A stretch of 64,000 nucleotides of DNA from CALAMD01 sp035301345 (lineage in GTDB: Bacteria > Bacillota > Bacilli > Bacillales > Amphibacillaceae), in NCBI GenBank assembly GCA_035301345.1, contig DATGUM010000014.1, forward strand, positions 1 through 64,000. Reading direction: 5' to 3'. Positions 1 to 8,108 of this stretch are shown here, piece after piece. Below the pieces are notes generated by a model, which did no database searches, was not told where the DNA came from, and saw only the letters and a list, made by a program, of their open reading frames with translations. Each line of letters starts with the position of its first letter. Within the stretch, counting starts at the first letter, position 1. The position numbers and the translations under genes were made by a program.

Positions 1-237
1 ATCGTTTCAGAACTATACTACGCTTGCCGCGGGACGACCTCAACTTCTAGAACCTCCATTATCATGTCGGTTCTAGGGATTTTCGGATACGTGTAATGAA
101 ATAGGTTACCACCTATCTCATTACCTTCCCGCAGGCGTCTTCGTATAGTTCTTTCACTTAAACTGTATGCGTCATTTGTGTTTTTCTGATTTAATAAGTA
201 TTTATTATTCTTCGTCAATCTACGTATATTTCACCTG
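1..237 (-). repeat. Structured dispersed repeat, copy 1 (possibly cut by the window edge)
   Basis: Read on the minus strand, this stretch shares a 19-base block (219-237 here, 36393-36411 elsewhere) and a following GTGAAAGAACTATA-GAAGAC segment with the element at 36.3-36.7 kb. It shares the GCGGGAA and GTATCCGAAAATCCCTA segments with copy 2. A terminal stem pairs 9-18 with 143-152. Internal hairpins pair 47-54 with 69-76 and roughly 92-105 with 110-123. A 66-codon TTG-initiated reading frame over 18-218 follows these stems and is judged not to be a gene. Confidence 0.75.
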
Positions 238-368
238 CTCATTTAAATAAATATATCAACTTGAAGCCGTTTAAAGCTAAGTTAATAACTAGAGCCTCTT
301 AATCCCTTTAAGGCATAAACAACAGGTTGTCGAACCGTTTGGTTCAGATATGAAATTCTTCATTTAAG

Positions 369-430
369 GACCTCTTCTCTTTTTATAGTGGTTGTTGTGA
401 CTATAACTATAAAAAAGAGGGTCTTTTTTT
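369..430 (+). terminator. Intrinsic terminator-like hairpin, plus orientation
   Basis: A bulged GC-capped stem (GACC...GGGTC flanking a long A/T stem ending ATAGT/ACTAT) is followed by seven Ts at 424-430. No plus-strand gene precedes it inside the window, so it ends a transcript from upstream or belongs to the repeat-rich block. The surrounding 238-476 interval holds only further small inverted repeats. Confidence 0.6.
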
Positions 431-476
431 CATTATTATTACTCACATTTATTCGGTATCATGAGTAAATTAACTT

Positions 477-617
477 GAAAGAAATGTACGGAGACGTCTG
501 CGGGAATAGCCGTATCCGAAAATCCCTAATACCGACACGACAGTGGAGGTATTAGAAGTTGATGGTGCGAAGAATGCACTTCAATTCTTCGTGGACAAGT
601 GAAGTACATTTCTGAAG
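477..617 (+). repeat. Structured dispersed repeat, copy 2
   Basis: Same family as copy 1 but in the opposite orientation. The outer stem pairs 480-489 with 604-613. An inner hairpin pairs 526-533 with 548-555, and a third pairs CGAAGAAT with ATTCTTCG. Both stems shared with copy 1 differ in sequence yet keep their pairing (AGAACTATAC/GTATAGTTCT there, AGAAATGTAC/GTACATTTCT here; CTAGAACC/GGTTCTAG there, CTAATACC/GGTATTAG here). This is direct covariation evidence for a conserved fold. Confidence 0.75.
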
Positions 618-696
618 TAAAGACTTTACACAACAAGTAGGGCATAGTCCCACAAACATTTTACTCATACCTAATTTTCAATTATCAAAAATAAAA

Positions 697-724
697 ACGT
701 TGAAATAATTATTTTCAACGTTTA
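697..724 (-). terminator. Terminator downstream of yerC
   Basis: An AACGTTGAAA...TTTCAACGTT inverted repeat lies just past the yerC stop codon, with a T-rich stretch on the minus strand after it. Boundaries are approximate to a few bases. Confidence 0.6.
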
Positions 725-732
725 TGTTCATT

Positions 733-1032
733 CTATTCGTTTGCGTCTTCTTGACGCTTAAATATCATTTCATATCCCCCACTGCCATAATCAATACAAC
801 GGCGAACACGAGATATTGTAGCTGTTGAAGCATTTGTTTCTTCTTCAATTTTATTATACGTTCTACCTTCCTTTAATAACTTAGCTACTTGGAAACGCTG
901 GCGTAAAGCGCTTATTTCATTCATCGTTGCTAAATCATCAAAAAAACGGTAACATTCTTCACGATTTTTTAATGATAATATCGCATCAAATAGTTCATCT
1001 AACTGCTTTCCACGTAATTTATCGATTTGCAC
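733..1032 (-). CDS. yerC: YerC-like TrpR-family DNA-binding protein
   Basis: A 99-residue small helical regulator of the YerC/YecD group in the TrpR superfamily. The mid-region ECYRFFDDLATMNEISALRQRFQVAKLL and the C-terminal EEETNASTATISRVRRC helix-turn-helix are the family signature (segments: FFDDL, RQRFQVA, TATISRVRR). A longer frame exists upstream, but the GTG at 1032 is preceded by GAGGAGGGG at correct spacing and gives the conserved N-terminus VQIDKLRGK, so I start there. The target operator is unknown to me. It follows yerB as in B. subtilis, and its order after purD-yerB supports the assignment. Confidence 0.88.
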   Translation of the reverse strand: MQIDKLRGKQLDELFDAILSLKNREECYRFFDDLATMNEISALRQRFQVAKLLKEGRTYNKIEEETNASTATISRVRRCIDYGSGGYEMIFKRQEDANE

Positions 1033-1096
1033 AACGCCCCTCCTCTTCTCACATACGTCTTTCAGTCTACTTATAGTATATATGAAAATCAAAAGT

Positions 1097-2131
1097 TTAT
1101 CGTATATTAACTATTGCCTCGATGCCTGGATCCGTCGGAACGACATTTACCCATGTCTTTCCACGCGACAATGCGACTTGTTTACCGTCTTTCATTGGAA
1201 CGATCATTCCGTCCTCATTCGCCCATTCAACTGACTCAACGTAACCATCACGAATAAGCAACCCGTTGCCACCATCCTCTAAATTGATCGCACGTCTTCC
1301 TTCTTCGTCAATGACTTGGTGACTCGCTTCGACAATAAATAAATTGCTCATCTCAATTGGGTCCTCTGTTTCATAATCAATTGTCTGTTCACCTGTATCA
1401 TATCGCTCGTAAACATTGTCACCTTCATTAAATTCATAAGTAATCGTTTCATTCGCTTGCCTTCCTGGATATAGAATGTCTACTGATTCTGCCTTTTCAT
1501 CAGTCGTTAACGTACTATCTGTAAACGTTAAAGCTTTTACATCATCCGTTAAGCGATATCCTTTTTCTTCTGCCTTTTCAAGCATACCAGAAAATTTAAC
1601 GTACGAATTGTGTGGTGCTTGTCGATGTGATGCTCGTTCGAAGATCACTCGATCATTATCATAAGATGCGCCATCAATCGCATCAATACCTACACTCGTC
1701 ATATGATCATAGACAAAATAAATCGCCCCATGAAAGACATAAATCGAGTCGTAATCATTAGCTAAATCAATATAATAATCTCGAGCACTTCTAACTGGTC
1801 CGACGACTTCAGGGTATTCACTTTGGTAAAGTGCTAAAAAGCGAGTAATACTTCCTTCAGCTAAAATTTCAAACGTCATATCAGCGTCAAGTAATCCTGT
1901 TTGCGGACGTGCTGCTGGGTGGTTATTCACCATCACAGAAACAATTCGACGATCATTTTCTTCTGATATTTCTTCACCTGTCAAAGGTGCAGTATACGTC
2001 ACAGCAGGTTCTTTTTCTTCTTGTTCTTCTTTTTCCGGTTGTTCGTGCGTCTCGTCATCTGTTTTGTTAGAACATCCATAAAGGACAGCAACAAAGACGA
2101 GTAACACAATAAATATTCGGCTCATTTTCAT
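1097..2131 (-). CDS. yerB: YerB-like lipoprotein (DUF3048)
   Basis: A 344-residue predicted lipoprotein. It has a short basic N-terminus, a hydrophobic stretch (FIVLLVFVAVLYGC) ending in a lipobox cysteine near residue 20, then an acidic Glu/Lys-rich linker (about 22-45). A globular domain follows with DUF3048 features such as VMVNNHPAARPQTGL, a GPVRSARDYYIDLA segment and HRQAPHNSYV. It is anchored outside the membrane; biochemical function is not established. It lies between the purine operon terminator and yerC, the same neighbourhood as in B. subtilis except that adenine deaminase-like yerA is missing here. It probably forms a small unit with yerC, 64 bases apart. Confidence 0.85.
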   Translation of the reverse strand: MKMSRIFIVLLVFVAVLYGCSNKTDDETHEQPEKEEQEEKEPAVTYTAPLTGEEISEENDRRIVSVMVNNHPAARPQTGLLDADMTFEILAEGSITRFLALYQSEYPEVVGPVRSARDYYIDLANDYDSIYVFHGAIYFVYDHMTSVGIDAIDGASYDNDRVIFERASHRQAPHNSYVKFSGMLEKAEEKGYRLTDDVKALTFTDSTLTTDEKAESVDILYPGRQANETITYEFNEGDNVYERYDTGEQTIDYETEDPIEMSNLFIVEASHQVIDEEGRRAINLEDGGNGLLIRDGYVESVEWANEDGMIVPMKDGKQVALSRGKTWVNVVPTDPGIEAIVNIR

Positions 2132-2233
2132 TCATTAACCCCACACTTTTTATGTATATTTAAAGTTGATATCGCTTATCATAACATAATTAACCGACTG
2201 AAAAAACGCTTTCATTGTTGTTAAATAATAAAA

Positions 2234-2275
2234 AAATAGTCCGTTCTATCTTTTAAGAGATAAAACGGACGACTT
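2234..2275 (-). terminator. Terminator of the purine operon
   Basis: A 13-bp near-perfect stem (2239-2251 with 2258-2270, GTCCGTT core) is followed on the minus strand by a run of Ts. It lies about 20 bases past the purD stop. Confidence 0.85.
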
Positions 2276-2293
2276 TTTAAGCGTAAAGACTAT

Positions 2294-3541
2294 TTATTTT
2301 ATCCCGATATCACGGCGGAAGAAAAATGCGTCTGACTGGTCATAAATGTTCAATTGTTCATAAACAACTTGACGCGCGTCATTAATTGTCTTACCAGTCG
2401 AACCGACTAACAATAACCGGCCACCGTTAGACACATATCCGTCTTCGGCTTTTTTCGTTCCTGCGTGAATCGTAAACAGATTTTCCGTACTTACGGGAAC
2501 TGGTAATGAAACACCTGAATCGCATGTTCCTGGATATCCTTTTGCTGCAACGACGACACCTAAGCATGAATCACTGCGCCACTTAATGTGTGGATTTTCT
2601 TCTGCGAGCATCTGCTGCATAACCTGTAATAAACTATTTTCTAACAATGGTAAGACGACTTGTGTTTCTGGGTCGCCGAATCGTGTATTGTATTCAATCA
2701 CTTTTGCACCTTCATCAGTCATCATAAGGCCCGCATATAATATCCCTGTAAATGAGCGATTCTCCGCTACAAGTCCATCAGCTGCTCGTTGAAGTGTTTC
2801 TTCAATCGCTTTAGTTAATACTTTATTTGAAACAACTTCTACTGGTGCGTAAGCTCCCATTCCTCCAGTGTTCGGCCCTTCATCATGATCAAACGCCCGC
2901 TTATGATCACGCGCTGTCACCATCGGATAGACAGTGTTCTTATGAACGAACGCCATTAAAGAAAATTCTTCTCCTGCTAAAAATTCTTCAACGACAATCT
3001 TAGCGCTCGCATCCGAGAATGCTTTATCAATCAGCATATCATCGACAGCTTGTAATGCTTCTTCCTCTGTTTCAGCAACGACGACACCTTTACCAGCAGC
3101 TAAGCCGTCCGCCTTAATAACGATCGGTGCGCCTTCTTGCTTAATATACTGCTTTGCTAGGTGAGCGTCCGTAAACGTTTCATATTTAGCCGTCGGAATA
3201 TGATGACGTTTCATAAACGCTTTAGCGAAGCTCTTACTCCCTTCAAGCAGTGCTGCTTCTTTCGTCGGAGCAAAAATCGCTAGTCCTTCTTCGTGAAAAC
3301 GATTGGCAATTCCTTCATTTAGTGGGTTTTCTGGCCCGACAATTGTTAAATCTATCGCTTCCTTTTTAGCAAAAGCAATCAATTGATCAATTGCCATTTC
3401 ATCGATTGGAAGACATTCGGCATCTTCTTCAATCCCACCATTGCCTGGTGCAACGAATATATTTTTTATTCGTTCATCTTTTTTCAAATTCAGAACGATA
3501 CTATGTTCTCTTCCCCCACGACCAACTACTAATACTTTCAT
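2294..3541 (-). CDS. purD: Phosphoribosylamine-glycine ligase
   Basis: Catalyses the second step of purine synthesis, joining glycine to phosphoribosylamine with ATP to give GAR. The 415-residue length is usual. It starts MKVLVVGRGGREHS, the PurD N-domain signature, followed by VGPENPL and an ATP-grasp core with KADGLAAGKGV (about 140-152), EEFLAGEEFS, and the metal-binding stretch EYNTRFGDPETQ near residue 285. The start has GGAAGGTG eight bases upstream. Last gene of the operon; a terminator follows. Confidence 0.97.
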   Translation of the reverse strand: MKVLVVGRGGREHSIVLNLKKDERIKNIFVAPGNGGIEEDAECLPIDEMAIDQLIAFAKKEAIDLTIVGPENPLNEGIANRFHEEGLAIFAPTKEAALLEGSKSFAKAFMKRHHIPTAKYETFTDAHLAKQYIKQEGAPIVIKADGLAAGKGVVVAETEEEALQAVDDMLIDKAFSDASAKIVVEEFLAGEEFSLMAFVHKNTVYPMVTARDHKRAFDHDEGPNTGGMGAYAPVEVVSNKVLTKAIEETLQRAADGLVAENRSFTGILYAGLMMTDEGAKVIEYNTRFGDPETQVVLPLLENSLLQVMQQMLAEENPHIKWRSDSCLGVVVAAKGYPGTCDSGVSLPVPVSTENLFTIHAGTKKAEDGYVSNGGRLLLVGSTGKTINDARQVVYEQLNIYDQSDAFFFRRDIGIK

Positions 3542-3567
3542 TTTTTATACACCTTCCATATGTGCAT

Positions 3568-5103
3568 TTAATGTTTAAAGTGTCTCATTCCCGTGTAAAC
3601 CATTGCAATATTATGTTCATTACAAATATCAATTACCTCTTGATCACGTGCAGATCCTCCCGGTTGAATAATCGCTGATATTCCTGCTTTCACAGCTGTT
3701 TCAGCCGTATCAGCCATCGGAATAAAGGCATCTGAAGCTAACACTGAACCTTTAGCTTTCTCTGCTGCTTGTTTTATAGCTATTTCTGCGGCACCAATTC
3801 GGTTCATTTGTCCCGCACCAATGCCGATGGTTTGATTATCCTTTGCTAAGGCGATAGCATTTGATTTCACGTGTTTAACGGCCTTCCATGCAAATAACAA
3901 ATCGCGCATTTCTGCTTCAGTTGGCTGACGATTCGTAGGGTACGTTAATGACTCTTCATCAAGATTAACAGCGTCCTCTTCTTGCACGAGTAAACCACCA
4001 CTAATCGATACATACTTCTGAATTCCTTGTAATTCCTCATTTGAAACTCTTCGTAAACGTAATAGACGAATATTTTTCTTTTTAGTTAATAACGAAAATG
4101 CTTCGTCAGTAAACGATGGTGCAATGATGATTTCTAAAAATATTTCACTCATCGCTTCTGCTGTAGCTAAGTTTACTTCTCTATTACAAGCGACGATACC
4201 ACCAAAAATAGATATCGAATCAGCTTCATACGCTTTTTGAAACGACTGTTCAATCGTATCACCTGTACCAATGCCACACGGATTCATATGCTTAATCGCA
4301 ACGGTCGTTGGCTCTTCATACTCAGTCACAACTTCAACTGCAGCATTCGCATCTTGAATGTTGTTAAATGACAATTCTTTCCCGTGTAACTGTTCGGCAT
4401 TCACTAAGCTCGTTTCTGCTGCAAGTGGATGCTTATAAAAACTCGCCTGTTGATGAGGATTTTCCCCGTATCTTAAAGTTTGTACTTTTTCATAAGTAAT
4501 TGTTAAATGTTCTGGATATTCATCTCCAGTTAATTTTGAAAAATATTGAGCAATTAATGAGTCATATTGTGCGGTATGTTGAAACACTTTTGCTGCGAGT
4601 TTTTGACGATATGATGCATCAAGTGTATCTGCTTTTAATTGTTCAATAACTTCTGAATAATCATCCGGGTCAACGACGACTGTTATCGCTGAATAATTTT
4701 TAGCTGCTGCTCGTAACATCGTCGGCCCACCAATATCAATATTTTCAATCATATCTTCGTGTGTCGCTGATTCATTTTTAAGCGTTTCTTTAAAAGGATA
4801 TAAATTAACGACGACTAAATCAATTGGCTCAATCTGATTCTCAGCTAATTGTTTTTCATGCGTTTCATCGCCACGCTTTGCTAGTAATCCTCCATGAACA
4901 TGAGGATGTAGCGTCTTCACACGTCCATCTAAAATTTCTGGAAAGTCCGTTAATGACTCGACTTGTTTGACATCTATTTGTGCATGCTTTAATTGTTCAT
5001 ACGTCCCGCCTGTCGAAATAATCTCATAACCTAATGAAACGAGTTCTTGAGCAAGATATATGACATTATCTTTGTTAGAAACACTAATTAATGCTTTTTT
5101 CAC
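3568..5103 (-). CDS. purH: Bifunctional AICAR formyltransferase / IMP cyclohydrolase
   Basis: Performs the last two steps to IMP. The N-terminal MGS-like cyclohydrolase domain begins KKALISVSNKDN with ISTGGTY and GRVKTLHP motifs (about 1-190). The C-terminal formyltransferase domain carries RYGENPHQ, KHMNPCG and SDAFIPM. A frame open to 5118 allows ATG starts at 5118 and 5112, but neither has a good ribosome site. GTG at 5103 follows TGGAG with eight-base spacing and aligns with the usual short N-terminus, so I prefer it. With this start it lies five bases after purN rather than overlapping it. Confidence 0.95.
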   Translation of the reverse strand: MKKALISVSNKDNVIYLAQELVSLGYEIISTGGTYEQLKHAQIDVKQVESLTDFPEILDGRVKTLHPHVHGGLLAKRGDETHEKQLAENQIEPIDLVVVNLYPFKETLKNESATHEDMIENIDIGGPTMLRAAAKNYSAITVVVDPDDYSEVIEQLKADTLDASYRQKLAAKVFQHTAQYDSLIAQYFSKLTGDEYPEHLTITYEKVQTLRYGENPHQQASFYKHPLAAETSLVNAEQLHGKELSFNNIQDANAAVEVVTEYEEPTTVAIKHMNPCGIGTGDTIEQSFQKAYEADSISIFGGIVACNREVNLATAEAMSEIFLEIIIAPSFTDEAFSLLTKKKNIRLLRLRRVSNEELQGIQKYVSISGGLLVQEEDAVNLDEESLTYPTNRQPTEAEMRDLLFAWKAVKHVKSNAIALAKDNQTIGIGAGQMNRIGAAEIAIKQAAEKAKGSVLASDAFIPMADTAETAVKAGISAIIQPGGSARDQEVIDICNEHNIAMVYTGMRHFKH

Positions 5104-5108
5104 GTCGT

Positions 5109-5681
5109 TCATCTCCATTCTTTACTAACGAGGTTACGAATAACTGCTGGATAAAGTTCATGTTCAAGCGCGTGAATTTTCTTCGCTAACGTTTCTATCG
5201 TGTCATCCGTTTGAATACTTACTTTTTCTTGTTTAATAATTGGACCCGTATCCATTCCTTCATCGACAAAATGAATCGTCACACCCGTTTCAGACACTCC
5301 TGCTCGATATGCCTGTCCAATAGCATCTTTCCCAGGAAATTCAGGTAAATAAGACGGGTGGATGTTAACGATTTTTCCGCTGTATGCTTCTAATAAAACG
5401 TCTCCAATTAATCGCATATAACCAGCTAAGAAAACCCAGTCGATTCCGTACTCACGTAAAACATGCAATAACTCTGTTTCATAGGCCGATTTATTTGCGA
5501 AAGATTTCGGATGAAAGACGTACGTTTGGACATTTAAACGTTTCGCTTTTTCAATAACTTTTGCTGTTTGGACGTCACATACGAGTAATGCGACGTCACA
5601 CCTTAGATCATCAGCTTCCATAATAGCAGTGAAGTTACTCCCTGTCCCAGAGGCAAAAACAGCAGCTTTAGGTTTCACCAT
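5109..5681 (-). CDS. purN: Phosphoribosylglycinamide formyltransferase
   Basis: Transfers a formyl group from 10-formyl-THF to GAR (third step). The 190-residue length is standard. The N-terminal AVFASGTGSNF phosphate-binding loop is present, and the catalytic Asn-His pair lies in KIVNIHPSYLPEFPGKDA near residue 108. The conserved catalytic Asp is in VDEGMDTGPII near 145. The start is ATG 5681 or the next GTG codon; only a weak ribosome site is visible, which fits translational coupling to purM two bases upstream. Confidence 0.96.
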   Translation of the reverse strand: MVKPKAAVFASGTGSNFTAIMEADDLRCDVALLVCDVQTAKVIEKAKRLNVQTYVFHPKSFANKSAYETELLHVLREYGIDWVFLAGYMRLIGDVLLEAYSGKIVNIHPSYLPEFPGKDAIGQAYRAGVSETGVTIHFVDEGMDTGPIIKQEKVSIQTDDTIETLAKKIHALEHELYPAVIRNLVSKEWR

Positions 5682-5683
5682 CG

Positions 5684-6697
5684 TTAAAAATGCACGCCTT
5701 CTTCAGCGATTACTTCACCAATAATTGTTGCGTCTTTATCAAATGTCTGTAAAACCGCTAAAATATTTTCTGCATCTTCTTTTGCAACTGCTAACGCCAT
5801 GCCAACGCCCATATTAAAAATACCGTACATATCTCGTTCGCTTATTTCTCCTTGTTCTTGAATAAACGTTAAAATTTCTGGTACACGCCAAGCTTTTTTA
5901 TCTAATCGAACACCGAGTCCTTCTGGAATCATCCGCGGGAAGTTTTCATAAAAACCTCCACCTGTAATATGAGCTATTCCCTTAATCGTATGTTCTTTCA
6001 TAACAGCTTGAATCTGCTTTGCATAAATCCTTGTCGGTTCAAGCAACGCTTCACCTAATGGCACTGAAAGTCCATCATACGTCTTAGATAAATCTAAATC
6101 TTCAACGACTTGCCTAACGAGTGAGTAACCATTTGAATGAATACCACTTGAAGGTAATGAGATAATCACGTCACCTGAGGAAATATGTTCGCCTGTAATG
6201 ATAGCTGATTTCTCAGCTACTCCGACAGCAAACCCAGCAAGATCATACTCTTCCTCATCATACATACCTGGCATTTCTGCCGTTTCTCCACCGATTAAAG
6301 AAGCGCCTGATTGAACACATCCTTCGGCAACACCCGCGACAATTTGTTCAATAACAGCCGGGTCATTTTTCCCGCAACCGATATAATCTAAGAAAAATAA
6401 CGGTTCAGCCCCTTGAGCGACAATGTCGTTCACACACATCGCGACTAAATCAACACCGATCGTGTCATGCTTATCCATCTGAAAAGCGAGCATTAACTTC
6501 GTTCCGACACCATCTGTTCCTGAAACGAGCACAGGCTCTTTATAATTTTGTACTGGTAATTCAAACAATCCTGCGAATGCGCCGACTCCTCCGAGCACTT
6601 CATTTCTCGTTGTTCGTGCGATATGCTTTTTCATTCGTTCAACTGCTTCATATCCTTTTTCAACATCTACACCGGCTTTTTTATATGCGTTCGACAC
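5684..6697 (-). CDS. purM: Phosphoribosylformylglycinamidine cyclo-ligase (AIR synthetase)
   Basis: Closes the imidazole ring of FGAM to AIR using ATP. The 337-residue protein starts AYKKAGVDVEKGYEAVERMKKH (characteristic AGVD...G). It continues with SGTDGVGTKLMLA, CVNDIVAQGAEPLFFLDYIG, GGETAEMPGMY and GGGFYENFPR motifs in the expected order. The GTG start at 6697 is preceded by AGAGGAG ten bases away. It shares its fold with PurL, encoded two genes upstream. Confidence 0.97.
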   Translation of the reverse strand: MSNAYKKAGVDVEKGYEAVERMKKHIARTTRNEVLGGVGAFAGLFELPVQNYKEPVLVSGTDGVGTKLMLAFQMDKHDTIGVDLVAMCVNDIVAQGAEPLFFLDYIGCGKNDPAVIEQIVAGVAEGCVQSGASLIGGETAEMPGMYDEEEYDLAGFAVGVAEKSAIITGEHISSGDVIISLPSSGIHSNGYSLVRQVVEDLDLSKTYDGLSVPLGEALLEPTRIYAKQIQAVMKEHTIKGIAHITGGGFYENFPRMIPEGLGVRLDKKAWRVPEILTFIQEQGEISERDMYGIFNMGVGMALAVAKEDAENILAVLQTFDKDATIIGEVIAEEGVHF

Positions 6698-6725
6698 CGT
6701 TTAACCACTCCTCTAAAATCGCTTC

Positions 6726-8108
6726 TTAATCGTTACTTTCAACAAAATAATTTCCTGTAAAACATGCCTTACAAATACTTTGACTTTCATCATCTGTCTG
6801 AACAATTGCCTTTTCGACACCGTCTAAAGATAAAAATGCTAAGCTGTCAGCACCAATCATTTCACACATATCATCAAGCGCGTAGTTCGCTGCAAACAGC
6901 TCTTCTTTCGTTGACATATCCACTCCATAATAACACGGAGATGTGATTGGTGGCGAAGCAATTCTCACGTGCACTTCTGTCGCTCCAGCTTCTCTTAGTA
7001 AACCGACAATTCGCTTACACGTCGTTCCACGAATAATTGAGTCATCAATCATAATGACACGCTTTCCTTCAACAATTCCTCGAACAGGTGAAAGCTTCAT
7101 CTTTACCCCTTGCTCACGTAACTCTTGTGATGGCTTAATAAACGTTCGACCAATATATCTATTTTTAATAATTCCGAGCTCATAAGGTAATCCGCTATGC
7201 TCTGCGTAACCGATGGCTGCAGAAATACTTGAATCTGGAACTCCTGTGACAACATCCGCTTCAACAGCCGTTTCTTTCGCTAACTCAATGCCCATACGTT
7301 TACGTGACGCGTGAACGTTAACATCATTTAAATTACTATCTGGACGAGATAAATAGACGTATTCCATCGTACATAATTTTCGCGACTCTTTTTGTGCAAA
7401 GAACATTGATTCAATGCCATTATCACTCACAGCTAATAGTTCACCAGGTAAAACTTCACGTTCGTACTTTGCCCCGATTAAGTCGAATGCACACGTTTCA
7501 GATGCAACGACAAACGTGTCCCCAATACTTCCAATAGACAACGGACGGATCGCGTGAGGGTCAAGTGCTACGTACAACATATCTTCTGTTAAAATAACGA
7601 ATGAATAAGCGCCCATTGTTTGTCTAAGTGCTTTTTTAATTGCTTCCATCGACGGGCTTTTTCCGTCACGCTTAATTAAATGAGCGAGCATTTCTGAATC
7701 AGAACTCGTCTGTAAAATACTCCCTTCACTTTCAAGTTCCCCTCTTAAATCGTATGAATTCATAATGTTACCATTATGAGCAAGCGCCATACTCCCATTT
7801 TGAAATTCGAACTTCATCGGTTGCACGTGCTCAAAATCATTCGTATCTTTCGTTGCACTACGAATATGACCAATAGCCGCATGACCTTGTAACTTAGAAA
7901 AATCTGCATCTTCAAAGACATCATTAACTAAACCGACGTTTTTATGTGTAACGAATTCTTTTCCATTATTAATTACGACACCCGCACCATCTTGTCCACG
8001 ATGTTGCATCGCATGTAAGCCGTAGTAAGTCATTTCTGCCGCTTTATTATGTCCCCATATTCCGAAGACTCCACATTCATCTCTTAACCCTTTTATTTCA
8101 TAAGACAT
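6726..8108 (-). CDS. purF: Amidophosphoribosyltransferase
   Basis: First committed enzyme of purine synthesis, making phosphoribosylamine from PRPP and glutamine. With the ATG at 8108 (GGAAGG upstream) the protein begins with an 11-residue propeptide, MSYEIKGLRDE, followed by the nucleophile Cys12 in CGVFGIWG. This matches the processed B. subtilis enzyme. The Ntn glutaminase half contains AHNGN and QTSSDSE; the PRTase half has VIMIDDSIIRGTT (about 350). Cysteines near residue 244 and in SICKACFTGN at the C-terminus fit the 4Fe-4S ligands of the Bacillus type. A longer TTG-initiated frame to 8126 is rejected because it would contain the ribosome site. It overlaps the purL end. Confidence 0.97.
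   Translation of the reverse strand: MSYEIKGLRDECGVFGIWGHNKAAEMTYYGLHAMQHRGQDGAGVVINNGKEFVTHKNVGLVNDVFEDADFSKLQGHAAIGHIRSATKDTNDFEHVQPMKFEFQNGSMALAHNGNIMNSYDLRGELESEGSILQTSSDSEMLAHLIKRDGKSPSMEAIKKALRQTMGAYSFVILTEDMLYVALDPHAIRPLSIGSIGDTFVVASETCAFDLIGAKYEREVLPGELLAVSDNGIESMFFAQKESRKLCTMEYVYLSRPDSNLNDVNVHASRKRMGIELAKETAVEADVVTGVPDSSISAAIGYAEHSGLPYELGIIKNRYIGRTFIKPSQELREQGVKMKLSPVRGIVEGKRVIMIDDSIIRGTTCKRIVGLLREAGATEVHVRIASPPITSPCYYGVDMSTKEELFAANYALDDMCEMIGADSLAFLSLDGVEKAIVQTDDESQSICKACFTGNYFVESND

Noticed and set aside
18..218. 66-codon minus-strand reading frame with an HTH-like SERTIRRRLREG segment
   Set aside because: It lies wholly inside repeat copy 1, its arms coincide with paired stems, and the homologous copies do not keep the frame.
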